This document shows, one piece after another, positions 16,100-25,505 of a DNA stretch of 64,000 bases (the first letter of the stretch is position 1; every line of letters begins with the position of its first letter). The position numbers and the translations under genes are program-made. This DNA is from Paenibacillus qinlingensis (GTDB taxonomy: Bacteria > Bacillota > Bacilli > Paenibacillales > NBRC-103111). The stretch covers positions 581,315 to 645,314 of the forward strand of contig NZ_JABMKY010000003.1 in assembly GCF_013204845.1 (NCBI RefSeq), written 5' to 3'. The notes below the pieces were generated by a model, which saw only the letters and a program-made list of their open reading frames with translations, had not been told where the DNA came from and did no database searches.

Positions 16100-18547
16100 G
16101 TGAAATTGGGTATTTTAGAAGAGTTTTTACCAGCCTATCTGGAGGAGATCGTGGGTGATCGCTTCGGTAGGTATTCCAAATATATTATTCAGGATCGCGC
16201 GATTCCCGACGTTCGAGACGGCTTGAAGCCCGTTCAACGTCGTGTTCTGTACGCCATGTACGACTCAGGCAACACGCCTGATAAGCCTTACCGGAAATCA
16301 GCCAAAACCGTCGGGGATGTTATGGGTAACTATCATCCGCACGGAGACGCATCCATTTATGATGGTATGGTTCGTATGGCGCAGCCATGGAAAATGGGGC
16401 ATACACTCGTAGATGGCCACGGTAACTGGGGTTCATTAGACGATGATCCACCTGCGGCTATGCGTTACACCGAAGCGCGTTTATCAGAAATTGCGATGGA
16501 ATTACTCCGTGATATCGAGAAACGTACGGTTATGTTTAAAGATAACTTTGATAATTCCACGAAAGAACCTACTGTCTTGCCTGCCAGATATCCGAATCTG
16601 CTTGTAAATGGGGTTAGTGGTATCTCTGCCGGATTTGCGACGGAAATTCCGCCTCATAATTTGCGTGAAATTATTGACGCTTGTACAGCTATGATCGATA
16701 AGCCTGACGTTACACTAGATGAATTAATGGCGATTGTAAAAGGACCGGATTTCCCTACTTCAGGCATCATTATGGGAGAAGAAGGTATCCGAGATGCGTA
16801 TCGGACAGGTAAAGGTCGTATTTATATCCGCTCCAAAACCGCGATTGAAGAAATGCGCGGAGGCAGACAACAGATAGTTATTACGGAAATTCCGTATCAA
16901 GTGGTGAAATCTCGTTTAGTAACCGCGATGGAGAACATCCGTCTGGAGAAGAAAATCGAGGGAATCGCGGAAGTTCGGGATGAAAGTGGAAGAAATGGAC
17001 TTCGTATCGTAGTGGAACTCAAGAAGGAAGCGGATGCACAAGGGATTTTGGCCTATTTGCTGAAAAAGACCGACCTGCAAGTCACGTATAACTTCAACAT
17101 GGTTGCCATTGTGAACAAAGCACCTCGACAACTCGGCATTCGTGAGATTCTGGAAGCGTATATTGAGCACCAGAAGGAAGTAGTGACATTCCGTTCACAG
17201 TATGAGCTGGAGAAGGCAGAAGATCGCGCACACGTCCTTGAAGGGCTTGTAAAGGCCTTAAATATCTTGGATGAGGTTATTGCGACGATTAAAGCTTCCA
17301 AAAACCGTCAGGACGCACAAAATAATCTCGTAGCGAAGTTTCAATTCTCGGAGCGCCAAGCTGATGCGATCCTCGTCCTGCAATTATACCGTTTAACGAA
17401 TTTGGAAATCACAACGCTGGAGAAGGAATTGAAGGATGTTGAGAAAACCATTGCGTACTTGCGCGGGATTCTTGGCAGCTTGAAGAAACTACTAGGCGTT
17501 ATTAAAGATGAGATGGGCGAGATTCGCAAGAAATATGGGATCGATCGCCGCTCTGAAATTCAAGGAGAAGTCGATGAACTGAAAGTTAATCTTGAAGTTC
17601 TTGTAACGGCGGAAGATGTGCTTGTCACCTTGTCCAATGAAGGCTACTTGAAGCGTACAAGCAAGCTTTCCTTTACTCGTTCGGGTGGAGAACTTGAGAA
17701 TACGGGCTTGAAGGATGGCGATTACCTTCGTTTCTTGCTGGATGTCAATACGATCGAGAGCTTGCTGATCTTCACGAAGAAGGGGCAATACTACTTATTG
17801 CCTGTCCATCAAATTCCTGAGTATAAGTGGAAAGAGAATGGAACCGCGATCGTGAATGTCATTCCAATTGCGAAGGAAGATCGCATTGTAAATGTTATTC
17901 CTGTAAAAAGTTTCGAGGATCCGACGAAGTCACTCGTGTTCGTTACACGGAAAGGTCAAGTGAAGCGGACAGAGCTGAAAGAATACATGACGAATCGATC
18001 TAACGCGATCGTTGCGTGTAAGCTTGGCGAGCAAGATGAAGTGCTGCATGTTCATCTGAGTGACAATACGAAGGAAATTCTTCTCGTCACGAAGCAAGGC
18101 ATGAGTATTCGTTTCCGTGAGGAAGAAGTAAACCCGATGGGCCGTGCGGCCGCAGGTGTACGCGGCATCCAGCTCAAGGAAGACGATGAAGTCGTGTCAG
18201 CTGAGTGGATTTATGGGGATGAAGGGGAAGTACTGGTGATCTCGGACCTCGGGTATGCGAAGCGATCTCTCGTTGTAGACTATCCAATTCAAGGTCGCGG
18301 CGGGAAGGGGATTATTACCTTCGAATTCAAGGAAGGTAAACGTGTCAGACCGAACGGCTCAGCTTTAATCCGGACATTCATTGTGAAAATGGATTACTTG
18401 ATTACAGCAGTGATGAGTAATGGCGAAAAGCTGCGATTCTCAACAGAAACCGCGCCATTAGAAGATCGTAAAGCCCAAGGTAAATCACTTATTCCTGTGA
18501 CGAAAACAGAATCGATTGTTGAGATCTTGCGCTTTCCTCAATCGTAA
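16100..18547 (+). CDS. parC: DNA topoisomerase IV subunit A
   Basis: 815 aa, the DNA breakage-reunion subunit. The winged-helix region holds the catalytic tyrosine Tyr123 in AAMRYTEARLS. The tower/coiled-coil region follows, then a C-terminal beta-pinwheel (about 500-815). The quinolone-resistance region reads GDASIYD, so the serine that anchors the quinolone water-metal bridge in many species is Ala84 here; the acidic partner (Asp88) is present. QGRGGKGI at 731-738 resembles a GyrA box, but the tandem with parE and the ParE-type partner argue for ParC. It starts with GTG 16100 and a weak upstream site. Its last 10 bases overlap a small gene on the other strand. Confidence 0.9.
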   Translation: MKLGILEEFLPAYLEEIVGDRFGRYSKYIIQDRAIPDVRDGLKPVQRRVLYAMYDSGNTPDKPYRKSAKTVGDVMGNYHPHGDASIYDGMVRMAQPWKMGHTLVDGHGNWGSLDDDPPAAMRYTEARLSEIAMELLRDIEKRTVMFKDNFDNSTKEPTVLPARYPNLLVNGVSGISAGFATEIPPHNLREIIDACTAMIDKPDVTLDELMAIVKGPDFPTSGIIMGEEGIRDAYRTGKGRIYIRSKTAIEEMRGGRQQIVITEIPYQVVKSRLVTAMENIRLEKKIEGIAEVRDESGRNGLRIVVELKKEADAQGILAYLLKKTDLQVTYNFNMVAIVNKAPRQLGIREILEAYIEHQKEVVTFRSQYELEKAEDRAHVLEGLVKALNILDEVIATIKASKNRQDAQNNLVAKFQFSERQADAILVLQLYRLTNLEITTLEKELKDVEKTIAYLRGILGSLKKLLGVIKDEMGEIRKKYGIDRRSEIQGEVDELKVNLEVLVTAEDVLVTLSNEGYLKRTSKLSFTRSGGELENTGLKDGDYLRFLLDVNTIESLLIFTKKGQYYLLPVHQIPEYKWKENGTAIVNVIPIAKEDRIVNVIPVKSFEDPTKSLVFVTRKGQVKRTELKEYMTNRSNAIVACKLGEQDEVLHVHLSDNTKEILLVTKQGMSIRFREEEVNPMGRAAAGVRGIQLKEDDEVVSAEWIYGDEGEVLVISDLGYAKRSLVVDYPIQGRGGKGIITFEFKEGKRVRPNGSALIRTFIVKMDYLITAVMSNGEKLRFSTETAPLEDRKAQGKSLIPVTKTESIVEILRFPQS

Positions 18548-18705
18548 CTAACCGTTGGAGGATCCAACTTTTCAATTAATGCAAAAGCTAACTCTAATAA
18601 GACCCACAGGGGCATCGGTTCATCTAATCGATCCAGCCACTGTGGGTCTTTTAGCATACCCGCTTCCAGCGCTTTTTGGCCCAGCTCCACTTTCCAAGCT
18701 TCCAA
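18538..18705 (-). CDS. Small protein (55 aa), tail-to-tail overlap with parC
   Basis: Too short for usual ORF cut-offs. Reading leftward, AAGGAG (18719-18714) stands eight bases before TTG 18705. The frame gives a 55-residue acidic, Trp/Leu-rich peptide including DPQWLDRLDEPMPLWVLLEL and ends in TGA 18540-18538, ten bases inside the 3' end of parC. The peptide is amphipathic, probably helical, with no cysteine and no clear transmembrane segment. The proper ribosome binding site and the DEPMPxW motif (which I associate with cell-wall amidase tails, from memory) support a real gene. Against it, the 11-bp palindrome proposed as the parC terminator falls inside it. Function unknown. Confidence 0.5.
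   Translation of the reverse strand: MEAWKVELGQKALEAGMLKDPQWLDRLDEPMPLWVLLELAFALIEKLDPPTVSYD
18599..18653. terminator. Long-armed palindrome after parC, possible terminator
   Basis: AAGACCCACAG (18599-18609) and CTGTGGGTCTT (18640-18650) are perfect inverted repeats around a 30-base loop that has its own ATCG/CGAT stem. Four T residues follow on the plus strand. It also lies inside the small leftward coding frame, so it may be dual-use. Confidence 0.5.
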
Positions 18706-18953
18706 TCCAATCACTCCTTGAAAGTAAGTTAACAGCCTTGCACGTCAAGTTTCTCCGAAAGTAAAACGGCTCGATGTTGATTACAAGGGTGCATGACACC
18801 TTCGATCAGTATATGTAAGTACTGGGCAACTTGTTAAAAGAAGTCGATTCGCTTGTCTTTCCGCACAAGACTAGACAAACTGTGTGAAGGCTCGACATGA
18901 GGTATCAGCAAACCACAGCAAGTCTATGAATCTCGCAATTTTTGTAAGAAAAT

Positions 18954-18968
18954 ATTAATGGCATTAAT
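18954..18968. promoter_or_regulatory. Palindrome next to the MarR-gene promoter, candidate autoregulatory operator
   Basis: ATTAATG-G-CATTAAT is a perfect 7-1-7 palindrome. It ends one base before the putative -35 hexamer (TTTAAA, 18970-18975) of the MarR-type gene whose -10 is TATACT (18993-18998, 17-bp spacer). Size and placement fit autorepression by the encoded MarR protein; this is inference. Confidence 0.45.
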
Positions 18969-19030
18969 CTTTAAAGTAGAGAAAAGGCGTGCTATACTTG
19001 CTGTAAATAGGTGAAAATGGAAGCGAGTTG

Positions 19031-19441
19031 ATGAGGATGTATTCCGATGAATTCGGAAAGCTATGGCTAAAATTATCGAAGGAATTGAAAAATCAGATGG
19101 AGGTAGGCTTAGCCCCTACGATTACGGAAGGACAACTGAATGTGCTTGAATTGCTCCTAGTCCATGAACGTATGAAGCCTTCGGATTTAATCGAGTATTT
19201 ATCCACAACACCTGCTGCCGTTACAACCTTATTAGATCGGATGGAAAAAGCGGAGTTGATTACTCGTGTGCGGGATGAGAAGGATCGCCGAATTGTTTGG
19301 ATCCATGTCACGGATAAAGGAAAAGCGGAATGCGAGAGAGGCCGTGGAATCCGTGAAGAACTGTTGGATTCGTACCTGAATCGCGTTTCCGCTCATAATC
19401 AGAAATTGCTTATATATTTATTGGGCAAGGTTGCAAATTAA
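19031..19441 (+). CDS. MarR-family transcriptional regulator
   Basis: About 136 aa winged-helix protein: dimerisation helices at both ends, recognition region PSDLIEYLSTTPAAVTTLLD, and the wing with DEKDRRIVWIHVTDKGK, the canonical DxRxxxxxLT-like MarR wing. ATG 19031 is one of three closely spaced starts (TTG 19028, ATG 19031, ATG 19037), none with a strong ribosome binding site. The candidate promoter and palindromic operator are just upstream. No target gene is divergently placed; the next gene converges from the other strand. The ligand is unknown. Confidence 0.83.
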   Translation: MRMYSDEFGKLWLKLSKELKNQMEVGLAPTITEGQLNVLELLLVHERMKPSDLIEYLSTTPAAVTTLLDRMEKAELITRVRDEKDRRIVWIHVTDKGKAECERGRGIREELLDSYLNRVSAHNQKLLIYLLGKVAN

Positions 19442-19463
19442 AAAAGGGCAGTGCTTCATTCCC

Positions 19464-20174
19464 TCATAATTCGGGAATCGTGAACTCGTTCCAAGGCCGC
19501 TGCACAGGTGGCAGCGACCGGAAGTGCATGTTCTCTTTGAGCACAGGATGCTCAAAGGCAAGTGCCGTCGCCCACAGCGCGAGCTGTTGGCCAGGTTTGT
19601 TGACAGCGCTGCCGTAGCGCTGGTCCCCGTACAGCGTGCAGCCGATGGCAGCCAGCTGCACGCGGATCTGATGCGGCCGCCCGGTGTGCAGCTTGATCTG
19701 GATCAAGCTGAGCCCGTCTTGGCTGCCGAGCAGCTTGTAGTCCAGCACCGCCTCCTTGGCGTCGGGCTGGCCTGCCTTGACCACGCTGACGGTATTCGTC
19801 CGCGTATCCTTCCACAGCCAGTGGCGCAGCGTAGCGGCCGGCTGGGAGGGTTTACCGTGCACGACAGCGACGTACGTCTTGTCGAGCTGCCTTGTTCGAA
19901 CCGCGTCCGAAAGTCGGGACGCGGCTTTTGACGTTTTGGCGAAGACCATCACGCCGCCAACGGGACGATCCAAGCGATGAACAAGCCCGAGGTAAACATT
20001 GCCGGGCTTGTTATACCGCTCCTTGAGGTCTGCCTTCAAGGCGTTCAGCAAGTCAAGATCACGCGACTCGTCTTCCTGCGTAGGCATGTTGACGGGCTTC
20101 TCAACCACGAGAATGTGGTTGTCTTCGAAGAGAATCGGGATCTGCGATGCACCGTAATCATCCTTAAATGCCAC
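19464..20174 (-). CDS. RluA-family RNA pseudouridine synthase
   Basis: 236 aa without an S4 domain. The catalytic aspartate is Asp69 in LVHRLDRPVGG, where the family usually has HRLDxxTSG; the later LHTGRPHQIRVQLA block is a strong RluA-family signature. The enzyme would isomerise specific uridines in 23S rRNA or tRNA; the exact site cannot be inferred. It starts with GTG 20174 behind GGGAGGCG. It is the last gene of a leftward group, three bases downstream of the methyltransferase stop, and converges with the MarR gene. Base composition is noticeably GC-rich through most of the gene. Confidence 0.85.
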   Translation of the reverse strand: MAFKDDYGASQIPILFEDNHILVVEKPVNMPTQEDESRDLDLLNALKADLKERYNKPGNVYLGLVHRLDRPVGGVMVFAKTSKAASRLSDAVRTRQLDKTYVAVVHGKPSQPAATLRHWLWKDTRTNTVSVVKAGQPDAKEAVLDYKLLGSQDGLSLIQIKLHTGRPHQIRVQLAAIGCTLYGDQRYGSAVNKPGQQLALWATALAFEHPVLKENMHFRSLPPVQRPWNEFTIPEL

Positions 20175-20177
20175 CGC

Positions 20178-21056
20178 TTACGCCTCCCAGCGTCCCAGAA
20201 TACCGCAAGGGAGCATGAGGCCGGAGTGCGTAATCGGAAGTCCGATTTCACCGCTGGAGATCGTTCCGCCATGCTTGTCTTTCATCGCCATTGTCAAAAT
20301 GTTCTGAAGCACAGTAGCCGATATGCCTGTCGTATAGGAATTGATTAACAGGAACAACGGATTATCTGTCAGAATGGATTGGCAAGTCTGGATGAAGGGG
20401 AAGAGGTCATCTTCCAATTTCCACGTTTCACCGTTAGGCCCACGTCCATAGGAAGGTGGATCCATAATGATGGCATCGTACTTGCTGCCGCGGCGCTGTT
20501 CTCTCTGTACGAATTTGAACACATCATCCGTAATGAATCGAACAGGTCTGGAGCCCATGCCGCTTAGGTGCAAATTCTCTTTCGCCCAAGAAACGACCCC
20601 TTTAGAAGCATCCACATGGCATACTTCCGCACCAGCATGCGCACATGCCAGTGTTGCGCCGCCCGTATAAGCAAAGAGGTTGAGCACTTTGATCGGACGT
20701 CCAGCACCCTTGATCTTGTCCATCATCCATTTCCAATTGACCGCTTGCTCAGGGAAAAGACCCGTATGCTTAAAGCTAGTTGGCTTAATATAGAAGGTAA
20801 GCTTCTGATCATACGTAATCGTCCAGCGCTCAGGAAGTTCTGCGTTCTGCTGCCATTGGCCGCCGCCGCTGGAGCTTCGGTGATAATGCGCATCAGCTTG
20901 GCGCCAAGCTGGCGTTTCTTTCTGTAGTGGCCAAATAATCTGAGGGTCGGGTCTGCGAAGTACAATCGTACCCCAGCGCTCTAACTTTTCGCCGCCGCCC
21001 GTATCGAGAAGCTCATAATCGACCCAATCTTTTGCATAAAACATGTTGTAATCCAT
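20178..21056 (-). CDS. Class I SAM-dependent methyltransferase, probably RNA-modifying
   Basis: 292 aa. The Rossmann core has motif I VLNLFAYTGGA (about 124-134), acidic residue in VDASKG, and motif IV DPPSYGRGPNGE (199-210). NLFAYTGG plus DPPSYGRG is typical of the RlmI/RlmK-like rRNA methyltransferase group (PF10672 type). It lacks an N-terminal PUA or THUMP domain of the usual kind; residues 1-90 are a small beta-rich region. Close coupling to a pseudouridine synthase (3-bp gap) suggests a shared RNA-modification transcript. No start other than ATG 21056 is better. The target nucleotide is unknown. Confidence 0.82.
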   Translation of the reverse strand: MDYNMFYAKDWVDYELLDTGGGEKLERWGTIVLRRPDPQIIWPLQKETPAWRQADAHYHRSSSGGGQWQQNAELPERWTITYDQKLTFYIKPTSFKHTGLFPEQAVNWKWMMDKIKGAGRPIKVLNLFAYTGGATLACAHAGAEVCHVDASKGVVSWAKENLHLSGMGSRPVRFITDDVFKFVQREQRRGSKYDAIIMDPPSYGRGPNGETWKLEDDLFPFIQTCQSILTDNPLFLLINSYTTGISATVLQNILTMAMKDKHGGTISSGEIGLPITHSGLMLPCGILGRWEA

Positions 21057-21098
21057 CCTTCAACTTGATTTCTTGACTAAACATTCATTGTACACCAT

Positions 21099-22220
21099 TT
21101 ATTGACCTAAATCGATCTTTTCAATCAGCGTAGGCAGTTCTTTTTCCACGAATTGTTGATATTGTGCTTGTTCAACCGAAGGACGAAGTGATTCTTTCAC
21201 TGCAGCAAATGGTTTAACAGAGCGAGAGTCGACTTTGATTACATGATAGCCAAACTCGGTTTCAACGGGTTCACCAATCGTTCCAACTGCTTGTGAAATC
21301 GCTGCGTTCTTGAATCCTTCAACCCATTGACTCACATCGGCATCCGCATACAGACCACCATTATCTTTCGAACCTGGATCTTCGGAGTATTGCTTAGCAA
21401 GCGCAGCGAAATCCCCGCCATTTTTGAGTTTCTGTTGAATATCCTTGGCAAGTGTTAGCGCCTCTTCTTTGGTGCGAAGAGCTTTACCGGCTTGGTCAGT
21501 AATTTCGATCAAAATATGACGCACAGAAGCGATCGTAAACGCATCTTTATTAGCAGTAAGTGCTGCGTCGTACTGAGATTTCAATTGAGCGTCCGTAACA
21601 CTGGACTTCAAGTAATTAGTCGCTGTCATACTGCCAACAAGAAAGTATTGTAGTTCAGTTTCAGTTACTTTTGCGTTTTTCAAATCGGTTTGAAACTTGT
21701 CTGCGCCCATTTGCTGCTTCCAGGCAGCAACCTGTCCAGCAGCACTCTTTTTGGCAGCTTCTTGATCAGCAACAGACGCACGACCGTAGAGAATCCGATT
21801 CGTCACTAATTCTTTAAGAATACTTGTCTGATAGTCGACATTGTCCTTGGAGCTTGCATATGCACTATCTAACAGTGATTTAAGGTTAAAGACCACATCG
21901 AATTCAGCTTTCGTCACCGTTCCACCTGTGTAAGTTGCAACGACTTGATTCGGATTGTTTCCGACCCAAATTGTACTTGTCGCGTCGTCCCATGTGACTT
22001 TCTTACCAAGTGAGTCGCTCATAAAGCGCAGGGGTACATAAGTATCCCCTTCATAAATGAAACCTTTGCCAGCCGTTGGCGTTTTTTCGACACCATCAAA
22101 CATATAAGTCAGGTTACGGAAAGCGACTTCGATTTGTGTTCCAGCCGCAAAAGCTACGGTTCCACTTAAAACAGAACCAATGGTTAAACCTACGATAAGT
22201 CCTTTTACTTTATCTTTCAT
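21099..22220 (-). CDS. Secreted parvulin-type peptidyl-prolyl isomerase with stalk domain
   Basis: 373 aa from ATG 22220 (AAAGGTGG seven bases upstream; an upstream in-frame ATG at 22256 has no such site). The signal peptide (1-27) ends in AFAA and has no lipobox cysteine, unlike PrsA lipoproteins. Residues 30-86 are a copper-amine-oxidase-N-like stalk domain (YVPLRFMSDSLG, VTWDDATSTI), common in Paenibacillus exported proteins. A SurA-N-like helical region (about 100-215) and a PpiC/parvulin domain (231-330: VRHILIEI, DFAALAKQYSEDPGS, NGGLY, FGYHVIKV) follow. It would assist folding of exported proteins at the membrane-wall interface. It is divergent from glgB and upstream of the methyltransferase gene. 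Confidence 0.86.
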   Translation of the reverse strand: MKDKVKGLIVGLTIGSVLSGTVAFAAGTQIEVAFRNLTYMFDGVEKTPTAGKGFIYEGDTYVPLRFMSDSLGKKVTWDDATSTIWVGNNPNQVVATYTGGTVTKAEFDVVFNLKSLLDSAYASSKDNVDYQTSILKELVTNRILYGRASVADQEAAKKSAAGQVAAWKQQMGADKFQTDLKNAKVTETELQYFLVGSMTATNYLKSSVTDAQLKSQYDAALTANKDAFTIASVRHILIEITDQAGKALRTKEEALTLAKDIQQKLKNGGDFAALAKQYSEDPGSKDNGGLYADADVSQWVEGFKNAAISQAVGTIGEPVETEFGYHVIKVDSRSVKPFAAVKESLRPSVEQAQYQQFVEKELPTLIEKIDLGQ

Positions 22221-22401
22221 AATGAGTGATCCACCTTTCATTTCTTGTCCTATCAATAATTCACCGAAGGTTGAGACATTTCCTTTTTTTTATTCGTACC
22301 CAATTGAAGGAATTCCTTACCTGTTTGTTGTATTTGTAGAGGTAGAGACGATTTATACCAACCATCTTATCGCAAAGACATGTCGAAATAGGGGGGATAA
22401 T

Positions 22402-24408
22402 GTGGGAGCAAATGTTGGTCTACCCAGCTCCGAGGATTTGTTTCTGCTTCATGAAGGATCCCTTTTCCACAGCTATCGTATCTTAGGGGCACATGTTAGC
22501 AAAGAAAAAGGGCATGAAGGTGTTCGATTCGCCGTTTGGGCACCGCATGCGAGAACTGTGTTTGTACTTGGAGATTTCAATGTTTGGCAATCCGGCGAGC
22601 ATACGATGGAAAAGGTTAGTTCGTTAGGACTCTGGATGATCTTCATTCCAGAAGCACAAGAAGGCGACTATTACAAGTTCGAAATTCATAGTCAAACAGG
22701 GGAGATTTTGTTAAAAGCTGACCCCTATGCCTTCTATTCTGAATTAAGGCCAGGTACAGCCTCACGGGTTGTAGATTTAGAAGGTTATGAATGGCAAGAT
22801 CAAGCCTGGCAGCTCCAGAAGAAGGAAGTCCCCGCATATAATAAGCCGCTTTCCATTTACGAAGTGCATTTAGGCACTTGGCGTAAAAAAGATCGGAATA
22901 GCGAAGAACAGTACACGTACGAACAATTAACGACTGAATTAGTGGATTATGCGGTACAAATGGGTTACACGCATATAGAAGTCATGCCTCTAGCCGAGCA
23001 TCCGTTTGATCGGTCTTGGGGTTATCAAGCAACGGGATACTTCTCCGTGACTAGTCGTCATGGTGCACCTAAGGATTTCATGCGATTCGTCGATCGTTGT
23101 CATCAAAAAGGTATCGGGGTCATTATGGACTGGGTTCCAGGCCATTTTTGCAAGGATAGTCACGGACTCCGCCAGTTTGATGGCATGCCTCTGTACGAAT
23201 ACGAAGACCCTCGTAAAGCAGAGAAGCTGGAGTGGGGGACACTTACCTTTGATTTCGGTAGGCCAGAGGTTCAGAGTTTCTTAATTTCGAATGCCTTATT
23301 TTGGATGGACATGTATCATATGGATGGAATCAGAGTAGACGCTGTTGCATCTATGCTTCATCTTAATTTCGGCAGATGGGATGAGGAGCCGATCTTTAAT
23401 CAACACGGTGGTGAGGAGAATTTGGAGGCTGTTGCGTTCATTCGCAGGCTAAATCAAGTAATCTTCTCCTATTATCCAGACGCGTTGATGATGGCGGAAG
23501 ACTCAACGGATTGGCCGTTAGTTACGGCTCCTGTTCACGAGGGTGGACTTGGGTTTAACTACAAGTGGAATATGGGCTGGATGAACGATATGCTGAAGTA
23601 TATGAAGCTGGACCCCATCCACCGCAGGTATAATCATAAGTTGATTACCTTCTCGTTCATGTATGCTTGGAGCGAAAATTATGTACTTCCCTTGTCACAT
23701 GATGAGGTTGTGCATGGAAAGCGTTCACTCCTGCATAAGATGCCAGGAGACTATTGGCAGAAATTCGCTAATCTGCGTGTTTTATATGGCTATATGTCAG
23801 GGCATCCAGGGAAAAAGCTGCTCTTCATGGGAAGTGAATTCGGTCAATTTGACGAATGGAAAGATCTCGAAGAGCTGGATTGGTTTTTATTAGACGGTTA
23901 CGAGAAGCATGAGCAGATGCATCATTATGTGAAGTCGCTCAATCAATTTTATTTAAACGAACCGGCCTTGTGGCAACTGGATCATGATCCAGAAGGCTTT
24001 GCATGGATTAATCCCCATGACGAGAGCCAAAGTGTTGTCACTTATTTGCGAAAAGGGAAATCGCCGGAGGATGAACTGATACTTGTGTGTAATTTCACAC
24101 CCGTTGTTCATCCGGATTATCGGATCGGCGTTCCGAAATTAGGTCTTTACGAAGTCGTATTTAATAGCGACGCAGCAGAGTTTGGCGGTTCCGGACAAGG
24201 AAATACGCTGCCGATCACAAGTAAAGCAAGTCCCATGCATGGCAGTCCCTACAGTTTATCGCTATGTATTCCGCCGCTTGCGGCTGTCTATATCAAGTGT
24301 GTGAGTGAATTCCAATCAGAGATTGATGAAGGTGAAGGGGGAAATCAAATATGCGCAGTAAAGAATGTGTTGCTATGCTCCTCGCTGGAGGAGAAGGGCG
24401 AAGATTAG
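22402..24408 (+). CDS. glgB: 1,4-alpha-glucan branching enzyme
   Basis: 668 aa from GTG 22402 (AGGGGGGAT just upstream; the longer open frame runs back over the divergent promoter region and is not used). An N-terminal CBM48 domain (about 20-120) precedes a GH13 barrel with nucleophile Asp313 (GIRVDAVAS), acid/base Glu366 (MMAEDST) and transition-state His433-Asp434 ([10 protein letters not shown]). It forms alpha-1,6 branches in glycogen. It is the first gene of glgBCDA. The C-terminus is odd: after the usual end near PPLAAVYIK the frame continues about 35 residues and overlaps glgC by 58 bases. Confidence 0.92.
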   Translation: MGANVGLPSSEDLFLLHEGSLFHSYRILGAHVSKEKGHEGVRFAVWAPHARTVFVLGDFNVWQSGEHTMEKVSSLGLWMIFIPEAQEGDYYKFEIHSQTGEILLKADPYAFYSELRPGTASRVVDLEGYEWQDQAWQLQKKEVPAYNKPLSIYEVHLGTWRKKDRNSEEQYTYEQLTTELVDYAVQMGYTHIEVMPLAEHPFDRSWGYQATGYFSVTSRHGAPKDFMRFVDRCHQKGIGVIMDWVPGHFCKDSHGLRQFDGMPLYEYEDPRKAEKLEWGTLTFDFGRPEVQSFLISNALFWMDMYHMDGIRVDAVASMLHLNFGRWDEEPIFNQHGGEENLEAVAFIRRLNQVIFSYYPDALMMAEDSTDWPLVTAPVHEGGLGFNYKWNMGWMNDMLKYMKLDPIHRRYNHKLITFSFMYAWSENYVLPLSHDEVVHGKRSLLHKMPGDYWQKFANLRVLYGYMSGHPGKKLLFMGSEFGQFDEWKDLEELDWFLLDGYEKHEQMHHYVKSLNQFYLNEPALWQLDHDPEGFAWINPHDESQSVVTYLRKGKSPEDELILVCNFTPVVHPDYRIGVPKLGLYEVVFNSDAAEFGGSGQGNTLPITSKASPMHGSPYSLSLCIPPLAAVYIKCVSEFQSEIDEGEGGNQICAVKNVLLCSSLEEKGED

Positions 24409-25499
24409 GCGTACTGACGAACAATTTAGCTAAGCCAGCTGTTCACTTTGGCGGCAAATATCGCATCATTGATTTTACTCTCAGCAATTGTACGAATTCA
24501 GGGATTGATACCGTAGGTGTTCTTACACAGTATCAGCCTCTTGTTCTCAATACGTACATTGGTATTGGAAGCTCTTGGGATCTTGACCGCAAGTATGGCG
24601 GCGTAACCGTATTGCCACCGTTCATGGAGCAAAAAGGCGGAGACTGGTACAAAGGAACTGCAAACGCGATTTATCGCAATATCGGCTTTATCGAGCAGTA
24701 TGATCCAGAATACGTCTTGGTCATCTCGGGTGACCATATTTATAAAATGGATTACGATCTCATGCTTTCTTATCACAAAGAGAAAAAAGCGGACGCAACG
24801 ATCGCTGTTATCGAAGTGAAATGGGAAGAGACTAGCCGATTCGGCATCATGAGCGTAAATGAGAAGCAGGAGATTACGGAATTCGCTGAAAAGCCGAAGG
24901 AAGCAAACTCCAACTTGGCTTCTATGGGAATTTACATTTTTAACTGGAAAGCATTGAAATCGTATTTGCTTGAAGATGAGGCGAATCCGGAGTCCAGTAA
25001 GGACTTTGGGAAAGATATCATTCCGATGATGCTGAAGGATGAAGCGAGAATGTTTGCTTATCCATTCCAAGGCTATTGGAAAGACGTCGGAACCATTGAT
25101 AGCTTATGGGAAGCCAATATGGATCTTTTAGATGACAATAATGAACTTAACTTAAATGATAAAGACTGGCGTGTATATTCACAGAATCCGTACCAACCTG
25201 CTCAATACGTAGCGCCTACGGCAAATATTAAACGTTCATTGGTTAATGAAGGCTGCGCGATTTTTGGAGATGTCGACCACTCCGTTCTCTTCTTCGGTGT
25301 TCAAGTAGGTGAAGGCAGTCAAATCAAGGATTCAGTCATCATGCCGAATGCTAAGATTGGTAATAACGTAACGATTATCAAAGCGATTATTGGTGAGAAT
25401 ACGGTTGTTGAAGATGGTGCGGTTGTCGATGGCAATGGTGAAATTGTACTTATTGGCGGTAACGAACGGGTAACAGGCTACGCTAATCAGAAGGGATGA
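24351..25499 (+). CDS. glgC: Glucose-1-phosphate adenylyltransferase, catalytic subunit
   Basis: 382 aa. The N-terminal nucleotidyltransferase domain starts with [20 protein letters not shown] (pyrophosphorylase P-loop and substrate Lys), then the GDHIYKMDY metal-binding block and FAEKP. The C-terminal third is a left-handed beta-helix of hexapeptide repeats. It makes ADP-glucose from glucose-1-phosphate and ATP, the committed step of glycogen synthesis. ATG 24351 has GAAGGGGGA eight bases upstream, although the start lies inside the glgB frame. The partner GlgD begins six bases after its stop. Confidence 0.93.
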   Translation: MRSKECVAMLLAGGEGRRLGVLTNNLAKPAVHFGGKYRIIDFTLSNCTNSGIDTVGVLTQYQPLVLNTYIGIGSSWDLDRKYGGVTVLPPFMEQKGGDWYKGTANAIYRNIGFIEQYDPEYVLVISGDHIYKMDYDLMLSYHKEKKADATIAVIEVKWEETSRFGIMSVNEKQEITEFAEKPKEANSNLASMGIYIFNWKALKSYLLEDEANPESSKDFGKDIIPMMLKDEARMFAYPFQGYWKDVGTIDSLWEANMDLLDDNNELNLNDKDWRVYSQNPYQPAQYVAPTANIKRSLVNEGCAIFGDVDHSVLFFGVQVGEGSQIKDSVIMPNAKIGNNVTIIKAIIGENTVVEDGAVVDGNGEIVLIGGNERVTGYANQKG

Positions 25500-25505
25500 T
25501 GTCAG

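Noticed and set aside
14108..18547. Gyrase (gyrB-gyrA) instead of topoisomerase IV
   Set aside because: The B subunit has the ParE-type TDADTDGAHIQ motif and the genes are not beside dnaA/recF; the GyrA-box-like motif in the A subunit is noted but not decisive.
24498..25070. 190-aa leftward open frame inside glgC
   Set aside because: Fully antisense to a certain gene; no motif and no ribosome binding site.
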